Assembly (NCBI GenBank): GCA_017546085.1
Contig: JAFYXQ010000017.1
Span: 1 to 34,067 of the forward strand
Origin: Alphaproteobacteria bacterium
Lineage (GTDB): Bacteria; Pseudomonadota; Alphaproteobacteria; Rs-D84
DNA: 34,067 bases
Reading direction: 5' to 3'
Shown here: positions 26,247 to 33,651 of the stretch, piece by piece
Layout of the letters: every line of letters begins with the position of its first letter
Numbering within the stretch: the first letter of the stretch is position 1
Translations under genes and position numbers: made by a program
The notes under the pieces: generated by a model
Told to the model about the DNA's origin: nothing
The model's database searches: none
Seen by the model: the letters and a program-made list of their open reading frames with translations, nothing else

Positions 26247-26582
26247 ATGTCATTTACACAAAAACAAAAACTTAACGTCGGTAAAAACGCACATTATAAA
26301 AACTTTTCAGGTATATCATTTGGCAAAAACAAAATCCCATGCTGCGATGGGTGTGATAAAAGATGCCAACTCGATTGTACACAACTTGGTCAACATTCGG
26401 TCTATATTTTTCCAAAAATTGGCGACAAAGTTATAATGGATTATATCCCAAGAAATGGGAAAGGCGTTGCCTTTACCGGCACATCAATGCGCGCACGCAT
26501 ATTATCTGAATCTGAACGAGAAAACTTTATCGCGTTGGCGCGACATATCGCAAGCCTGTGCGATAATTATAAAACAAAATAA
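26247..26582 (+). CDS. small Cys-cluster protein, unknown function
   Basis: This 111-aa protein is not recognised. It has no signal peptide or membrane segment. A compact Cys cluster reads CCDGCDKRCQLDC (Cys32, 33, 36, 40 and 44), a spacing that could bind zinc or an iron-sulfur cluster; one more Cys (105) lies near the end. Basic residues surround the cluster. The middle (HSVYIFPKIGDKVIMDYIP) looks like beta strands of a small barrel, and the end is helical. The ATG has an AAAAGG site about 8 nt upstream. A short GC hairpin with a T run follows the stop, so it appears monocistronic. Confidence 0.72.
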   Translation: MSFTQKQKLNVGKNAHYKNFSGISFGKNKIPCCDGCDKRCQLDCTQLGQHSVYIFPKIGDKVIMDYIPRNGKGVAFTGTSMRARILSESERENFIALARHIASLCDNYKTK

Positions 26583-26588
26583 CAGTCC

Positions 26589-26606
26589 GCCCTTTGGGCT
26601 TTTTTT
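26589..26606 (+). terminator. terminator of the Cys-rich protein gene
   Basis: GCCC-TTT-GGGC (26589-26599) is followed by seven T. The stem is short, so efficiency is uncertain. Confidence 0.6.
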
Positions 26607-26627
26607 ATTATAAAAAACATCTTTTTC

Positions 26628-26655
26628 TTGACAAATATGTTTTGTGTGCTATTTT
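26628..26655 (+). promoter_or_regulatory. promoter of the HExxH/HTH gene pair
   Basis: TTGACA (26628-26633), a 16-nt spacer and TATTTT (26650-26655) predict a start near 26662. The leader has GGGGAA before the ATG at 26682. Confidence 0.55.
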
Positions 26656-26681
26656 CAAACAAACATATGGGGAACGACAAC

Positions 26682-27515
26682 ATGAAACAGCCCACAATTT
26701 TATTCAAGGAAGCAAAAATTAACGACAGCAATATTCAAGATTTTGTTGGTGACAGCGCTGCTGTTATATATGGCGCAACAAATAAAGACGATGGCACAAT
26801 AACAATATACAGATATATTATTGAACATGTATCTGACGAAGCCCTGCGCTTGAATGCCCATAAACTAGCTGCGCATGTTAAATCCGTAGAAACCATAACA
26901 CAAGCGCACGAAATGCGTCATTGGTATTTATTTCAAAAACACGGTTCCCCCGAAGAAAATGCGAAAAATTTTTTCGAAATGGCCGCCTTGCACGTTATAG
27001 AAGAAATTTCCGCATATTCCGCAGGATTTTTATATGGCGATAAAGAAATGAAAAAATCGAAATATTCTGATGTGGAAAAAGTAATCCTTGCCATGCATGC
27101 CGCCACAGATATTTTTAAGAATGCTGCTAATCTATATCTTGAACAAATTAATCTGCAAACCCAATCGATAATGTTTAAAAAGATACTACAGAATACTATA
27201 TCTTTTGATATGTTACGCAAGTTGCGCGATACAGAAAAACAAAATCCAAATAATTTGTATTCGACTGATTTCCAAGCTATTATAAAGTCTTATTTAACGT
27301 TTGATGGAATTTGCATATATGATGAAAAATCAATTCCGACCCGTATGCAACACCTGTGGAAACAGACACAAAAAAACATTCAAGATATTAAACAAAAATG
27401 CAACCTTTGCATTTCAACAATAATCGAACACGCAATTGGCATTAACGACGTTATGTATGGAATGCAACAAATACAAAATTCGCAAAAAGAACAAAATAAT
27501 ACAAGGAAAAAATAA
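26682..27515 (+). CDS. putative zinc metalloprotease-like protein (HExxH)
   Basis: This 277-aa protein matches no family I can name with confidence. It has no signal peptide. Residues 76-80 read HEMRH, a zincin HExxH motif within the helix QAHEMRHWYLF. About 27 residues on, a second helix VIEEISAYSAGF (105-116) offers Glu107 or Glu108 as a third zinc ligand, an arrangement like gluzincins. The C-terminal half is helical with Gln-rich and Lys-rich stretches and a CNLC pair (240-243). The ATG at 26682 is chosen because it follows the promoter and a GGGGA site; an upstream in-frame codon overlaps the -35. The next gene starts 1 nt after the stop, so the two are co-translated. Protease activity is an inference. 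Confidence 0.72.
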   Translation: MKQPTILFKEAKINDSNIQDFVGDSAAVIYGATNKDDGTITIYRYIIEHVSDEALRLNAHKLAAHVKSVETITQAHEMRHWYLFQKHGSPEENAKNFFEMAALHVIEEISAYSAGFLYGDKEMKKSKYSDVEKVILAMHAATDIFKNAANLYLEQINLQTQSIMFKKILQNTISFDMLRKLRDTEKQNPNNLYSTDFQAIIKSYLTFDGICIYDEKSIPTRMQHLWKQTQKNIQDIKQKCNLCISTIIEHAIGINDVMYGMQQIQNSQKEQNNTRKK

Positions 27516-27516
27516 T

Positions 27517-28443
27517 ATGAGAAAATGTTCCGAAACTAAACGCAATAACACAAATACACAAATGCAGTACTGTTTTGAACGAATGCTGAACGAATGCAAA
27601 AAGAATGGTTACAGACCAAATAAAAAGTCTGAACTGGGGATTGAATTTGACGGACATCTAAGATGTTTATACATCCGCAAAGGCAAAGGAGTTTCGACAC
27701 CTAAGGACATTTTAGATTTATTACGAGAAATTATGTCTTATAAAACATTTTTTTCCGAAGCAACACGTCTAAAAAATATCAAACTGCAAAAAAAAGAAGC
27801 CGAACAAAAGGCCACATTTGCAAAAAAACTGAACGATAAAAGAATCTACTTACCAAAAGTTGATTTAATCCGTCAAATTTATGGCGATGAAATGTACAGA
27901 CAATTCATTGACCAAGATGGTAATGTTTGGGCAGACAAGTTTTTATCAAAATATCTTGATGACGCAATAAAACGCGCAATCCCACAAACACGCAATCCTG
28001 AAAATCAAGATAAAATCTTGAAAATTTTGGACAAGCATTTGGGTGTTGCTGTTTCAGATAATGATTTAGAAAGAATCAATGATTTCTATGAAGCAAATCC
28101 AAACATTTTGTTGGCATTTCATCGATCCAAAGATAAATATAAACCTAGCAAAAATTGGCTGCATGCGCAAGATGTTGGTATTTTATTTAATCTGACTGGT
28201 ACACGCATCCAACAAATAATTGCCGATACTGTATCGAATTTGCGCGCGAATAAAGAATTGCGTAAAACAATTCAATATTACATCAAAGGTAATTTAGATA
28301 AAGTGTTTTCACAGTTTCCAAAAGACTGGCTGCACGATATGAATTTTCAAAAAAAATATAATTTGTCAAAAATCCCATATCATGATTTAGAATATACCGC
28401 ACGTTGGTTTTATGAAAAATATAAACTGTATAAACAAAAATAA
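27517..28443 (+). CDS. hypothetical protein with possible helix-turn-helix, paired with the HExxH gene
   Basis: This 308-aa protein is not recognised. It is soluble, basic and largely helical. Residues 1-110 contain GYRPNKKSELGIEFDGHLRCLYIRKGKG (quoted in part: GIEFDGHLRCLYIRKGKG) and a Lys/Glu-rich helix; residues about 216-245 (WLHAQDVGILFNLTGTRIQQ onward to SNLR) look like a helix-turn-helix similar in outline to sigma region 4. The C-terminus is rich in Tyr and Lys. The ATG at 27517 has AAGGA about 9-10 nt upstream and begins 1 nt after the HExxH protein stop. A strong terminator follows. A peptidase paired with a putative DNA-binding protein recalls protease-controlled regulator pairs such as ImmA/ImmR, but no sequence link to those is visible. 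Confidence 0.7.
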   Translation: MRKCSETKRNNTNTQMQYCFERMLNECKKNGYRPNKKSELGIEFDGHLRCLYIRKGKGVSTPKDILDLLREIMSYKTFFSEATRLKNIKLQKKEAEQKATFAKKLNDKRIYLPKVDLIRQIYGDEMYRQFIDQDGNVWADKFLSKYLDDAIKRAIPQTRNPENQDKILKILDKHLGVAVSDNDLERINDFYEANPNILLAFHRSKDKYKPSKNWLHAQDVGILFNLTGTRIQQIIADTVSNLRANKELRKTIQYYIKGNLDKVFSQFPKDWLHDMNFQKKYNLSKIPYHDLEYTARWFYEKYKLYKQK

Positions 28444-28450
28444 ATGTTAC

Positions 28451-28478
28451 CCCCGCATTAATTTGCGGGGTTGTTTTT
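28451..28478 (+). terminator. terminator of the HExxH/HTH unit
   Basis: CCCCGCA/TGCGGGG (28451-28457 with 28464-28470) has a 6-nt loop, followed by TTGTTTTT. Confidence 0.85.
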
Positions 28479-28496
28479 AGTTTTTATGTCAAAAAT

Positions 28497-28525
28497 TTGA
28501 CATACGGATTTGATAGTTGTATAAT
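28497..28525 (+). promoter_or_regulatory. full-consensus promoter of the LptM-like gene and tRNA-Leu
   Basis: TTGACA (28497-28502), exactly 17 nt, and TATAAT (28520-28525): a perfect sigma70 promoter. The predicted start at 28532 is 1 nt before the ATG. tRNA-Leu follows with no other clear promoter, so it is probably co-transcribed. Confidence 0.85.
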
Positions 28526-28532
28526 TTGCGGT

Positions 28533-28649
28533 ATGAAGAGGTTATTGTTAGTTTTTTTAGCAATTGCAACACTGGCAATGACGTCGTGTGGGGTGAAATC
28601 TGATTTAAAGCGGATTGGTGATTTCCCACGAAACTATCCCGTATATTGA
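28533..28649 (+). CDS. lptM: 38-aa LptM/YifL-like lipoprotein
   Basis: This very short gene encodes a signal peptide (MKRLLLVFLAIATLAMTSC) with a usable lipobox, then GVKSDLKRIGDFPRNYPVY. The layout, Cys-Gly followed by a short tail with a basic residue, Asp-Leu and a Phe-Pro-Arg-x-Tyr-Pro end, matches small alphaproteobacterial lipoproteins related to LptM (YifL), which in E. coli binds the LptD-LptE LPS translocon and helps its disulfide maturation. It begins 1 nt after the start predicted from a perfect promoter and has no Shine-Dalgarno, so its mRNA should be leaderless. tRNA-Leu starts 15 nt after the stop. Its family assignment rests on the short motif and is less certain than its existence. 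Confidence 0.8.
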   Translation: MKRLLLVFLAIATLAMTSCGVKSDLKRIGDFPRNYPVY

Positions 28650-28664
28650 TACGGTGGCAGACCT

Positions 28665-28749
<85 letters not shown>

Positions 28750-28759
28750 AAAAAAATCC

Positions 28760-28821
28760 CGTGTTTTGCTTGTTTATATCTGTTTTTTTCATTCAAAAAT
28801 AATGATATTTTACAAAACACG
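28760..28821. repeat. distant inverted repeat between tRNA-Leu and rpmG
   Basis: CGTGTTTTG (28760-28768) and CAAAACACG (28813-28821) are exact inverted 9-mers 44 nt apart in AT-rich sequence. They could shape the tRNA-Leu 3' trailer; no ordinary terminator is seen there. Confidence 0.3.
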
Positions 28822-28831
28822 CAAAAAAGAC

Positions 28832-28860
28832 TTGATTTTTTATAAGTTATATCATAAAAT
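28832..28860 (+). promoter_or_regulatory. promoter of rpmG
   Basis: TTGATT (28832-28837), a 17-nt spacer and TAAAAT (28855-28860) predict a start near 28867, with an AAAAGG site before the ATG at 28893. Confidence 0.65.
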
Positions 28861-28892
28861 CGGTCGCAGAATATAGATAAAAGGCGAATAAA

Positions 28893-29072
28893 ATGGCATC
28901 TAAAAAAGGTAGCAAAGAAGTTGTACAGTTAAAAAACGCTGAAACTGGCGTGTTTTATATCACAACCAAAAACACAAAATCTGAAAACACACAGGGTAAG
29001 ATGAAGTTCCGTAAGTACGACAAAAAATTGCGCAAGCATGTTGTGTTTACAGAAGCAAAAATGCCTCACTAA
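28893..29072 (+). CDS. rpmG: 50S ribosomal protein L33 (zinc-free form)
   Basis: L33 (59 aa) is a small protein of the large ribosomal subunit near the E site. The sequence MASKKGSKEVVQLKNAETG, FYITTKNTKSENTQGKMKFR, and KYDKKLRKHVVFTEAKMPH is the typical bacterial L33 chain. The zinc-binding CxxC pairs are absent, so this is the Cys-less form that needs no zinc. The ATG follows an AAAAGG ribosome-binding site at about 8 nt, and a strong terminator lies about 35 nt after the stop, so the gene is a single unit with its own promoter. Confidence 0.96.
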   Translation: MASKKGSKEVVQLKNAETGVFYITTKNTKSENTQGKMKFRKYDKKLRKHVVFTEAKMPH

Positions 29073-29106
29073 AAAAAATAAATTTCAGTTTTTTGTAAAC
29101 GAATTT

Positions 29107-29130
29107 AAATCCCCTGATTTGGGGATTTTT
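29107..29130 (+). terminator. terminator of rpmG
   Basis: AAATCCCC/GGGGATTT (29107-29114 with 29121-29128) with a 6-nt loop ends in a T run. Confidence 0.85.
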
Positions 29131-29149
29131 ATTTACCATGATTTATCTT

Positions 29150-29180
29150 AATAAAATCGCCCATTATGGGCGATTTTATT
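29150..29180. terminator. terminator of the P-type ATPase gene
   Basis: A perfect 14-bp stem (29150-29163 with 29167-29180, core CGCCCA/TGGGCG) has a 3-nt loop and T runs on both sides. The ATPase stop codon overlaps its edge, so it ends the minus-strand gene and can also back up the rpmG terminator. Confidence 0.85.
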
Positions 29181-31785
29181 ATTTCAACCCAGACAAAAAA
29201 CGTTTTATAAAGTTTATTGGTATTATTAATACAGATAACCCAAGGATAATCAGCCATTGATTTAATGACAATGGCACAAGTTGCAGAACGCTGCCGCCAA
29301 ACGTTACACATAAAACAGTGCACGCAATTACACCAAATGCAACAAGGATAAACATTGGATTCTTGGACAAACCTGTGAAGATATTATAAGAATCTGCACG
29401 AACACAAAATCCGTTTACAATCGCCATTACAACCAATAACGCAAATCGCGCAGACATATACGCAGCAGATGTATCAAAATAATTTTTAATAAACGGTATT
29501 TCCATTAATGCAAAAACACAAATAAATCCGATTGTTGTCCATAAAATTTGCATCATTGTTGAACGCGATAACAATGGTGCATTTTTGCCCTGAGCAGGTT
29601 CCTGTAAGTATTTCTTGTGTGGAGGTTCACCCCCAAATGCCAACGAATTAAGACTGTCCATCACGATATTTATTATCAGTATCTGAACCGCCGTGAATGC
29701 ATCGAATCCGAACAAAATAGGAAACAGGATACTTAATATCACCAAAGAAAAATTAATTGGCAATTGAAACCGCAAAAAGTTTACAACATTGTGAACAAAT
29801 GTTCGACCCAATAATATACTGTTCGCAATTGATATAAAATTATTATCTGTGATAATTATATCACCAGATTCTTTGCATACGTCTGTGCCGTCGCCCATTG
29901 CAAAACCAACATCTGCACGCTTTAACGCAGGCGCATCATTTGTCCCATCGCCACACATACCGATACACAAGTCCAAAGACTGAGCCAATTTTACAATTCG
30001 CAATTTGGTTCCTGGGGTGGCACGTGCAATAACCTTAATATTTGGTAAGATTTTCTTGGCTTCTTGGTCTGAAATCTTATCCAAATCAGATGCGGTCATT
30101 GATAAATCATCTGAATTTGAAACAATCCCACAATCTATTGCGATTGCGCGCGCAGTTTCAAGATTGTCGCCCGTTATCATCATTACCTGAACACCTGACT
30201 TTGACATTGTTTGAACAACTTCTGGGACCCCTGCCCTGATTTCGTCACGCATTGCAATCAATGAAATAAACACCATATCGTCGGGCAATTTTTCATCCGC
30301 TGCCCATGTTTCCCCATACGCAACCGCAATTAGTCGCATTGCACGTGATGCATTTTGTTTTATCAATCTGTTTATTAATGTTTTATTTAACGACCGAACA
30401 TGTCCCGAGTCGTCAATATAATTTTTCGCATGTTTCAATATTATTTCTGGCGCCCCCATAAAGAAAACCTGATTCTTGGTACGCGCTGCGGAAAATTTAT
30501 TTGCACTGTTAAACGCGATTCTATCCAGAATTTTATTTTTATGCTGCAATTCTGTAATTTGCGAAGAAATTGGTTTTAAAACCATATACAAAGCGCGACT
30601 GGTCATATTGCCGCCAATAATCGCGCCATCTGTGCCATATGTTGTACCGTTTACAAGCGCAACATTTTTCATAAACAATTCCTTGGCCACACCACCTGTA
30701 GTTCCATCAAACCCCATATCAAACCCGGTTGCGGTAAAATTATGAACAGGCTGTAAAAAACCACCTGTTAATGTACCTGTTTTGTCTGTGCATAATAATT
30801 GGATATTGCCTGCCTCTGGTATTTTATTTGGATTTTTTGCCAATATGTTATTACGTATCATACGGTTTACATTTTGTCCGGTTATAATTCCGATAATAAA
30901 CGGCAAACCTTCGGGAACAGCGGCAACAAATATAGTCAAAGAAACCGTCAAACTACTTAACACAATATAAATCATATTTGCGTTTGATGTCGCATCAGAA
31001 CCGCTGATATTTACTATCAGCAATATAACAAATATTGCAATTGCACAAATTGAACCGAATTTACTGATTATTGCAGCCAATTTATCAAGCTGAATTTGAA
31101 GCGTTGTTTTTACCTCGTCAATTGAATGCAAAGTCAGCATTATCTTTGCGTTTTCCGTATGAACACCAACACGCGTTATGCGTATCATGCCCTCGCCCGA
31201 TAGGACAGTTGTACCACCAAAAACACTAAATGCATCGATATAGTCATCTGCACTTATTGTTCGATTAGAATCGTAAACGTATCCCTTTGGTGCCGGCATT
31301 TTTTCACATTCATCACTTTCACCATTTAAAATGGCGTTATTAACTGCGATATTCCCATCAATAACATAGCCGTCCGCACAAATTGCTTCACCTGCCTTGA
31401 CAATAACAATATCGCCAACAACAACGTCTGTGGCTGGTATCCGCTGTAAAACACCATTACGCAAAACAGTCGCATGGGTTAGCGATGTGCGCATACGTAA
31501 ATCTTCAGCACTACGCTGCGCCTTTAATTTCGTCAAAACCGTTGTCAAAGCAACAACCAACAATACGATACCGATACCTATTGCCTCGTATATACTGCCA
31601 TAACCAATGATACTGAAGACAATAAACAGCACCATCATAAGTAATAATATAAGGTTTAATTTATCCTTGAATACATCAACAAAAAATTCCCATGCAGATT
31701 TCAGGCGCGGGTGCGGCATTTCATTTGCGCCATATTTATTTCTGCTTTTCGTTACCTGGGCGGTTGTCAACCCTTTTATATCCAT
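29179..31785 (-). CDS. P-type cation ATPase, PMCA-like (probable Ca2+ exporter)
   Basis: This 868-aa inner-membrane pump has the P2 layout: N-terminal GLTTAQVTKSRNKYGANEMP, two helices, actuator domain, helices 3-4 with PEGLP (291-295), the phosphorylation site CTDKTGTLT (Asp334), nucleotide domain, hinge MCGDGTNDAPALKRADVGFAMG (core GDGTNDAPALKRADVG), and six C-terminal helices. Helix 6 has NIVMDSLNSLAFGGEPP, with the Asn-x3-Asp pair of calcium pumps. The actuator loop reads NGES (154-157) where most pumps have TGES, so Thr is replaced by Asn; the catalytic Glu is kept. Calcium export is the best guess; Mn2+ is possible. GGGGGA lies about 8 nt before the ATG. It is monocistronic, with a strong terminator. 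Confidence 0.93.
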   Translation of the reverse strand: MDIKGLTTAQVTKSRNKYGANEMPHPRLKSAWEFFVDVFKDKLNLILLLMMVLFIVFSIIGYGSIYEAIGIGIVLLVVALTTVLTKLKAQRSAEDLRMRTSLTHATVLRNGVLQRIPATDVVVGDIVIVKAGEAICADGYVIDGNIAVNNAILNGESDECEKMPAPKGYVYDSNRTISADDYIDAFSVFGGTTVLSGEGMIRITRVGVHTENAKIMLTLHSIDEVKTTLQIQLDKLAAIISKFGSICAIAIFVILLIVNISGSDATSNANMIYIVLSSLTVSLTIFVAAVPEGLPFIIGIITGQNVNRMIRNNILAKNPNKIPEAGNIQLLCTDKTGTLTGGFLQPVHNFTATGFDMGFDGTTGGVAKELFMKNVALVNGTTYGTDGAIIGGNMTSRALYMVLKPISSQITELQHKNKILDRIAFNSANKFSAARTKNQVFFMGAPEIILKHAKNYIDDSGHVRSLNKTLINRLIKQNASRAMRLIAVAYGETWAADEKLPDDMVFISLIAMRDEIRAGVPEVVQTMSKSGVQVMMITGDNLETARAIAIDCGIVSNSDDLSMTASDLDKISDQEAKKILPNIKVIARATPGTKLRIVKLAQSLDLCIGMCGDGTNDAPALKRADVGFAMGDGTDVCKESGDIIITDNNFISIANSILLGRTFVHNVVNFLRFQLPINFSLVILSILFPILFGFDAFTAVQILIINIVMDSLNSLAFGGEPPHKKYLQEPAQGKNAPLLSRSTMMQILWTTIGFICVFALMEIPFIKNYFDTSAAYMSARFALLVVMAIVNGFCVRADSYNIFTGLSKNPMFILVAFGVIACTVLCVTFGGSVLQLVPLSLNQWLIILGLSVLIIPINFIKRFLSGLK

Positions 31786-31873
31786 GATACGTTCCCCCTT
31801 TGACTAGAATAAAAAAACGTGATTTGATTTTAGTATTTTAAACGAGAAAAACGCAAGTGATAAAAATTGGCAA

Positions 31874-32659
31874 TTATTTCAAAACATCAATTTCAATCCC
31901 AACAATACCGTATTTTGTTTCGAGTTTTTCGTCATAAAATTTAGATATTTCATTCATTAAATATTCAAGACTAAAAAAACCGGTTCGGGGCATACTGATT
32001 TTGGTGGCCAGATCTGCAAAACTGTGGGCAATATGCAGGCGAACTATTTTGGCACGAATATAATCATTGCGATTTTGCGCGTTGTAAATCAAAACAGTGT
32101 CGCCATTGTGCATTTTGCGACGCTTTTCATCATACAGACGCAGTTCAATATCTTTTTCGCCAGAACGCACCATTTCATAATATTCAGGGCGCAAACTCAT
32201 TGAAAATTTACAGTCCAAGTTTGGCAAGAGATGCGTTGCATAAAATTCACGCATATCATCAAATGGTGTGATTTTTGGGTTTAATAAGTCGTCGGGGACA
32301 ACCCATGCAACCGAAATTTCCTCGGGGCGATTTTCGCAGAAATTCAATTCCATATCATCTGGGACGTGAACGATATAAAAATGATGCTCTTCTGCCCATG
32401 CGCCACGACGTTGCGCACGTTCGGGGATTGGGTGACGAAACGCATATGGCATCGGAATTTCAATCGTATTGTCCACCAGCGCAGATACAGATTCGCCCAG
32501 TTCTTCGGTCAGTTCACGCCGCAGCGCAGTCTTAAAATCTTCGCCGTCATCCAGTCGCCCGCCGATTGGTCCATATCCGTTTTCGCCGTATTTTAATAGC
32601 GCAACCCGTCCATCACGCACTGGCAAAATATATGCAGAATAACTTAGTTCTTTTATCAT
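31874..32659 (-). CDS. Nudix hydrolase fused to an ASCH domain
   Basis: This 261-aa protein joins two nucleotide/RNA-related domains. Residues 1-140 are a Nudix hydrolase with the box GGRLDDGEDFKTALRRELTE followed by ELGES (Gx5Ex7REUxEExGU kept). Residues about 150-261 are an ASCH domain: FSMSLRPEYYEMVRSGEKDI, ELRLYDEKRRKMHNGDTVLI and the late strand GIVGIEIDVL. ASCH proteins include YqfB, an N4-acetylcytidine amidohydrolase, and others thought to bind RNA or modified nucleosides. The fusion therefore suggests sanitising or remodelling of modified nucleotides. The ATG overlaps the upstream Nudix gene stop by 4 nt (ATGA), so the two are translationally coupled. It is the last gene of the cassette. 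The substrate is unknown. Confidence 0.88.
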   Translation of the reverse strand: MIKELSYSAYILPVRDGRVALLKYGENGYGPIGGRLDDGEDFKTALRRELTEELGESVSALVDNTIEIPMPYAFRHPIPERAQRRGAWAEEHHFYIVHVPDDMELNFCENRPEEISVAWVVPDDLLNPKITPFDDMREFYATHLLPNLDCKFSMSLRPEYYEMVRSGEKDIELRLYDEKRRKMHNGDTVLIYNAQNRNDYIRAKIVRLHIAHSFADLATKISMPRTGFFSLEYLMNEISKFYDEKLETKYGIVGIEIDVLK

Positions 32660-33129
32660 TTTGTATCCTTTGATGCACTGCGATATGATTTACATTCTGA
32701 ATATATCTCGCCATTGGCCAATCCGGCCAATGATATACGTGTGGTTGATACTACGTTTTTCAGATTTGCAACCTCATCCAATGTAAAGTATTGCATATCG
32801 GCGCATTTATCCCCTTCGCAGTTGCGAATTGTGCCGGTGTATTTTGACACCTCGAAAAAGAAATCAAAAGATTCAGTGCGACTGGCCAAATTGCTGGTAA
32901 CGTGTACGCATTTGATGTCGCCTGGGGCTATATCGATATCCAGTTCTTCTTTTGCCTCACGTATTGCTGCTGCCATGGCAGTTTCGCCTTGTTCAATGTG
33001 TCCTGCCGGCAGAACCCACCAACCACCATCATAATTAAAGAAGCCATCATTGCGGAAGAATAACAAGACTTTGTCGTCTTTTTTTATAATCAGGTTAATT
33101 ACACCCTTGAACATTGCACGTTCTGACAT
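32656..33129 (-). CDS. Nudix hydrolase
   Basis: This 157-aa protein is a Nudix pyrophosphohydrolase. The box GHIEQGETAMAAAIREAKEE with LDI is complete, so metal binding and hydrolysis of a nucleoside diphosphate derivative are expected. WWVLPAGHIEQGE is typical of the MutT/ADP-ribose pyrophosphatase type, but the substrate cannot be set from sequence. The last 35 residues (ISLAGLANGEIYSECKSYRSA) lie outside the fold. AGGAG lies 10 nt before the ATG at 33127-33129. It begins 12 nt after the kinase stop and overlaps the Nudix-ASCH start by 4 nt, so it is the third gene of a four-gene unit. It shares only the Nudix box with its neighbour, so a recent duplication is unlikely. Confidence 0.92.
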   Translation of the reverse strand: MSERAMFKGVINLIIKKDDKVLLFFRNDGFFNYDGGWWVLPAGHIEQGETAMAAAIREAKEELDIDIAPGDIKCVHVTSNLASRTESFDFFFEVSKYTGTIRNCEGDKCADMQYFTLDEVANLKNVVSTTRISLAGLANGEIYSECKSYRSASKDTK

Positions 33130-33141
33130 TTTGGTTTTCTC

Positions 33142-33651
33142 CTATCGTTGTTTGGTAACATAATATGCGATTTGTTTGGCGGTCTGGTGTGGGGTCTGTC
33201 CGTCATTGTTTATTATCAAATCTGAATTTATCGGTCTGTGATAATTTTCGTTATACATTTCACGTATGCGCCCAATTTCCCAGTCGGTCAATGTACGTGT
33301 TCCACGATTGGTCAAACACTTTTCCAAACTGGGCGCCAGTGTAACTGCAATAAAACGTGTGTTCTTATCAATATGTGCCGACCAGCGTCGATACAAATTT
33401 TCTGTCATTGGATACGCAAAAATAATTGTTTCGTATTGGCGTTGATTTTTTTGGTCGGCAATAATTCCATCCAATCGTTTCAGGCGTTCGCCCCAGCCGC
33501 CCTGCATGGTCAAACCTAATTTTTCCTCTTCATCATCTGATAACAGGTCATCAACTTCTATAAAAACTGCGCGTGGCAACATTTGCACCAACAGTTTAGA
33601 TACTGTTGATTTGCCAGAATTTATCGGTCCATTGATATTAAGAATCAGCAT
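33142..33651 (-). CDS. P-loop nucleotide/small-molecule kinase
   Basis: This 169-aa protein is a small P-loop NTPase. The Walker A motif GPINSGKST lies at residues 8-16, and FIEVDDLLSDDE (about 30-41) has the Asp pair that in kinases such as shikimate, gluconate or AMP kinases binds metal and substrate. RTLTDWEIGRIREMY (about 119-133) fits the lid region. The length and order match small-molecule kinases rather than AAA+ ATPases. The phosphate acceptor is unknown. An AGGGGG ribosome-binding site lies before the ATG at 33649-33651, which overlaps the end of the CYTH gene by 14 nt, so it is translationally coupled to it. Confidence 0.85.
   Translation of the reverse strand: MLILNINGPINSGKSTVSKLLVQMLPRAVFIEVDDLLSDDEEEKLGLTMQGGWGERLKRLDGIIADQKNQRQYETIIFAYPMTENLYRRWSAHIDKNTRFIAVTLAPSLEKCLTNRGTRTLTDWEIGRIREMYNENYHRPINSDLIINNDGQTPHQTAKQIAYYVTKQR

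Noticed and set aside
27436-27516. N-terminal extension of the HTH-like gene into the HExxH gene
   Set aside because: The ATG at 27517 has an AAGGA site and directly follows the upstream stop; the extension overlaps a better-supported gene.
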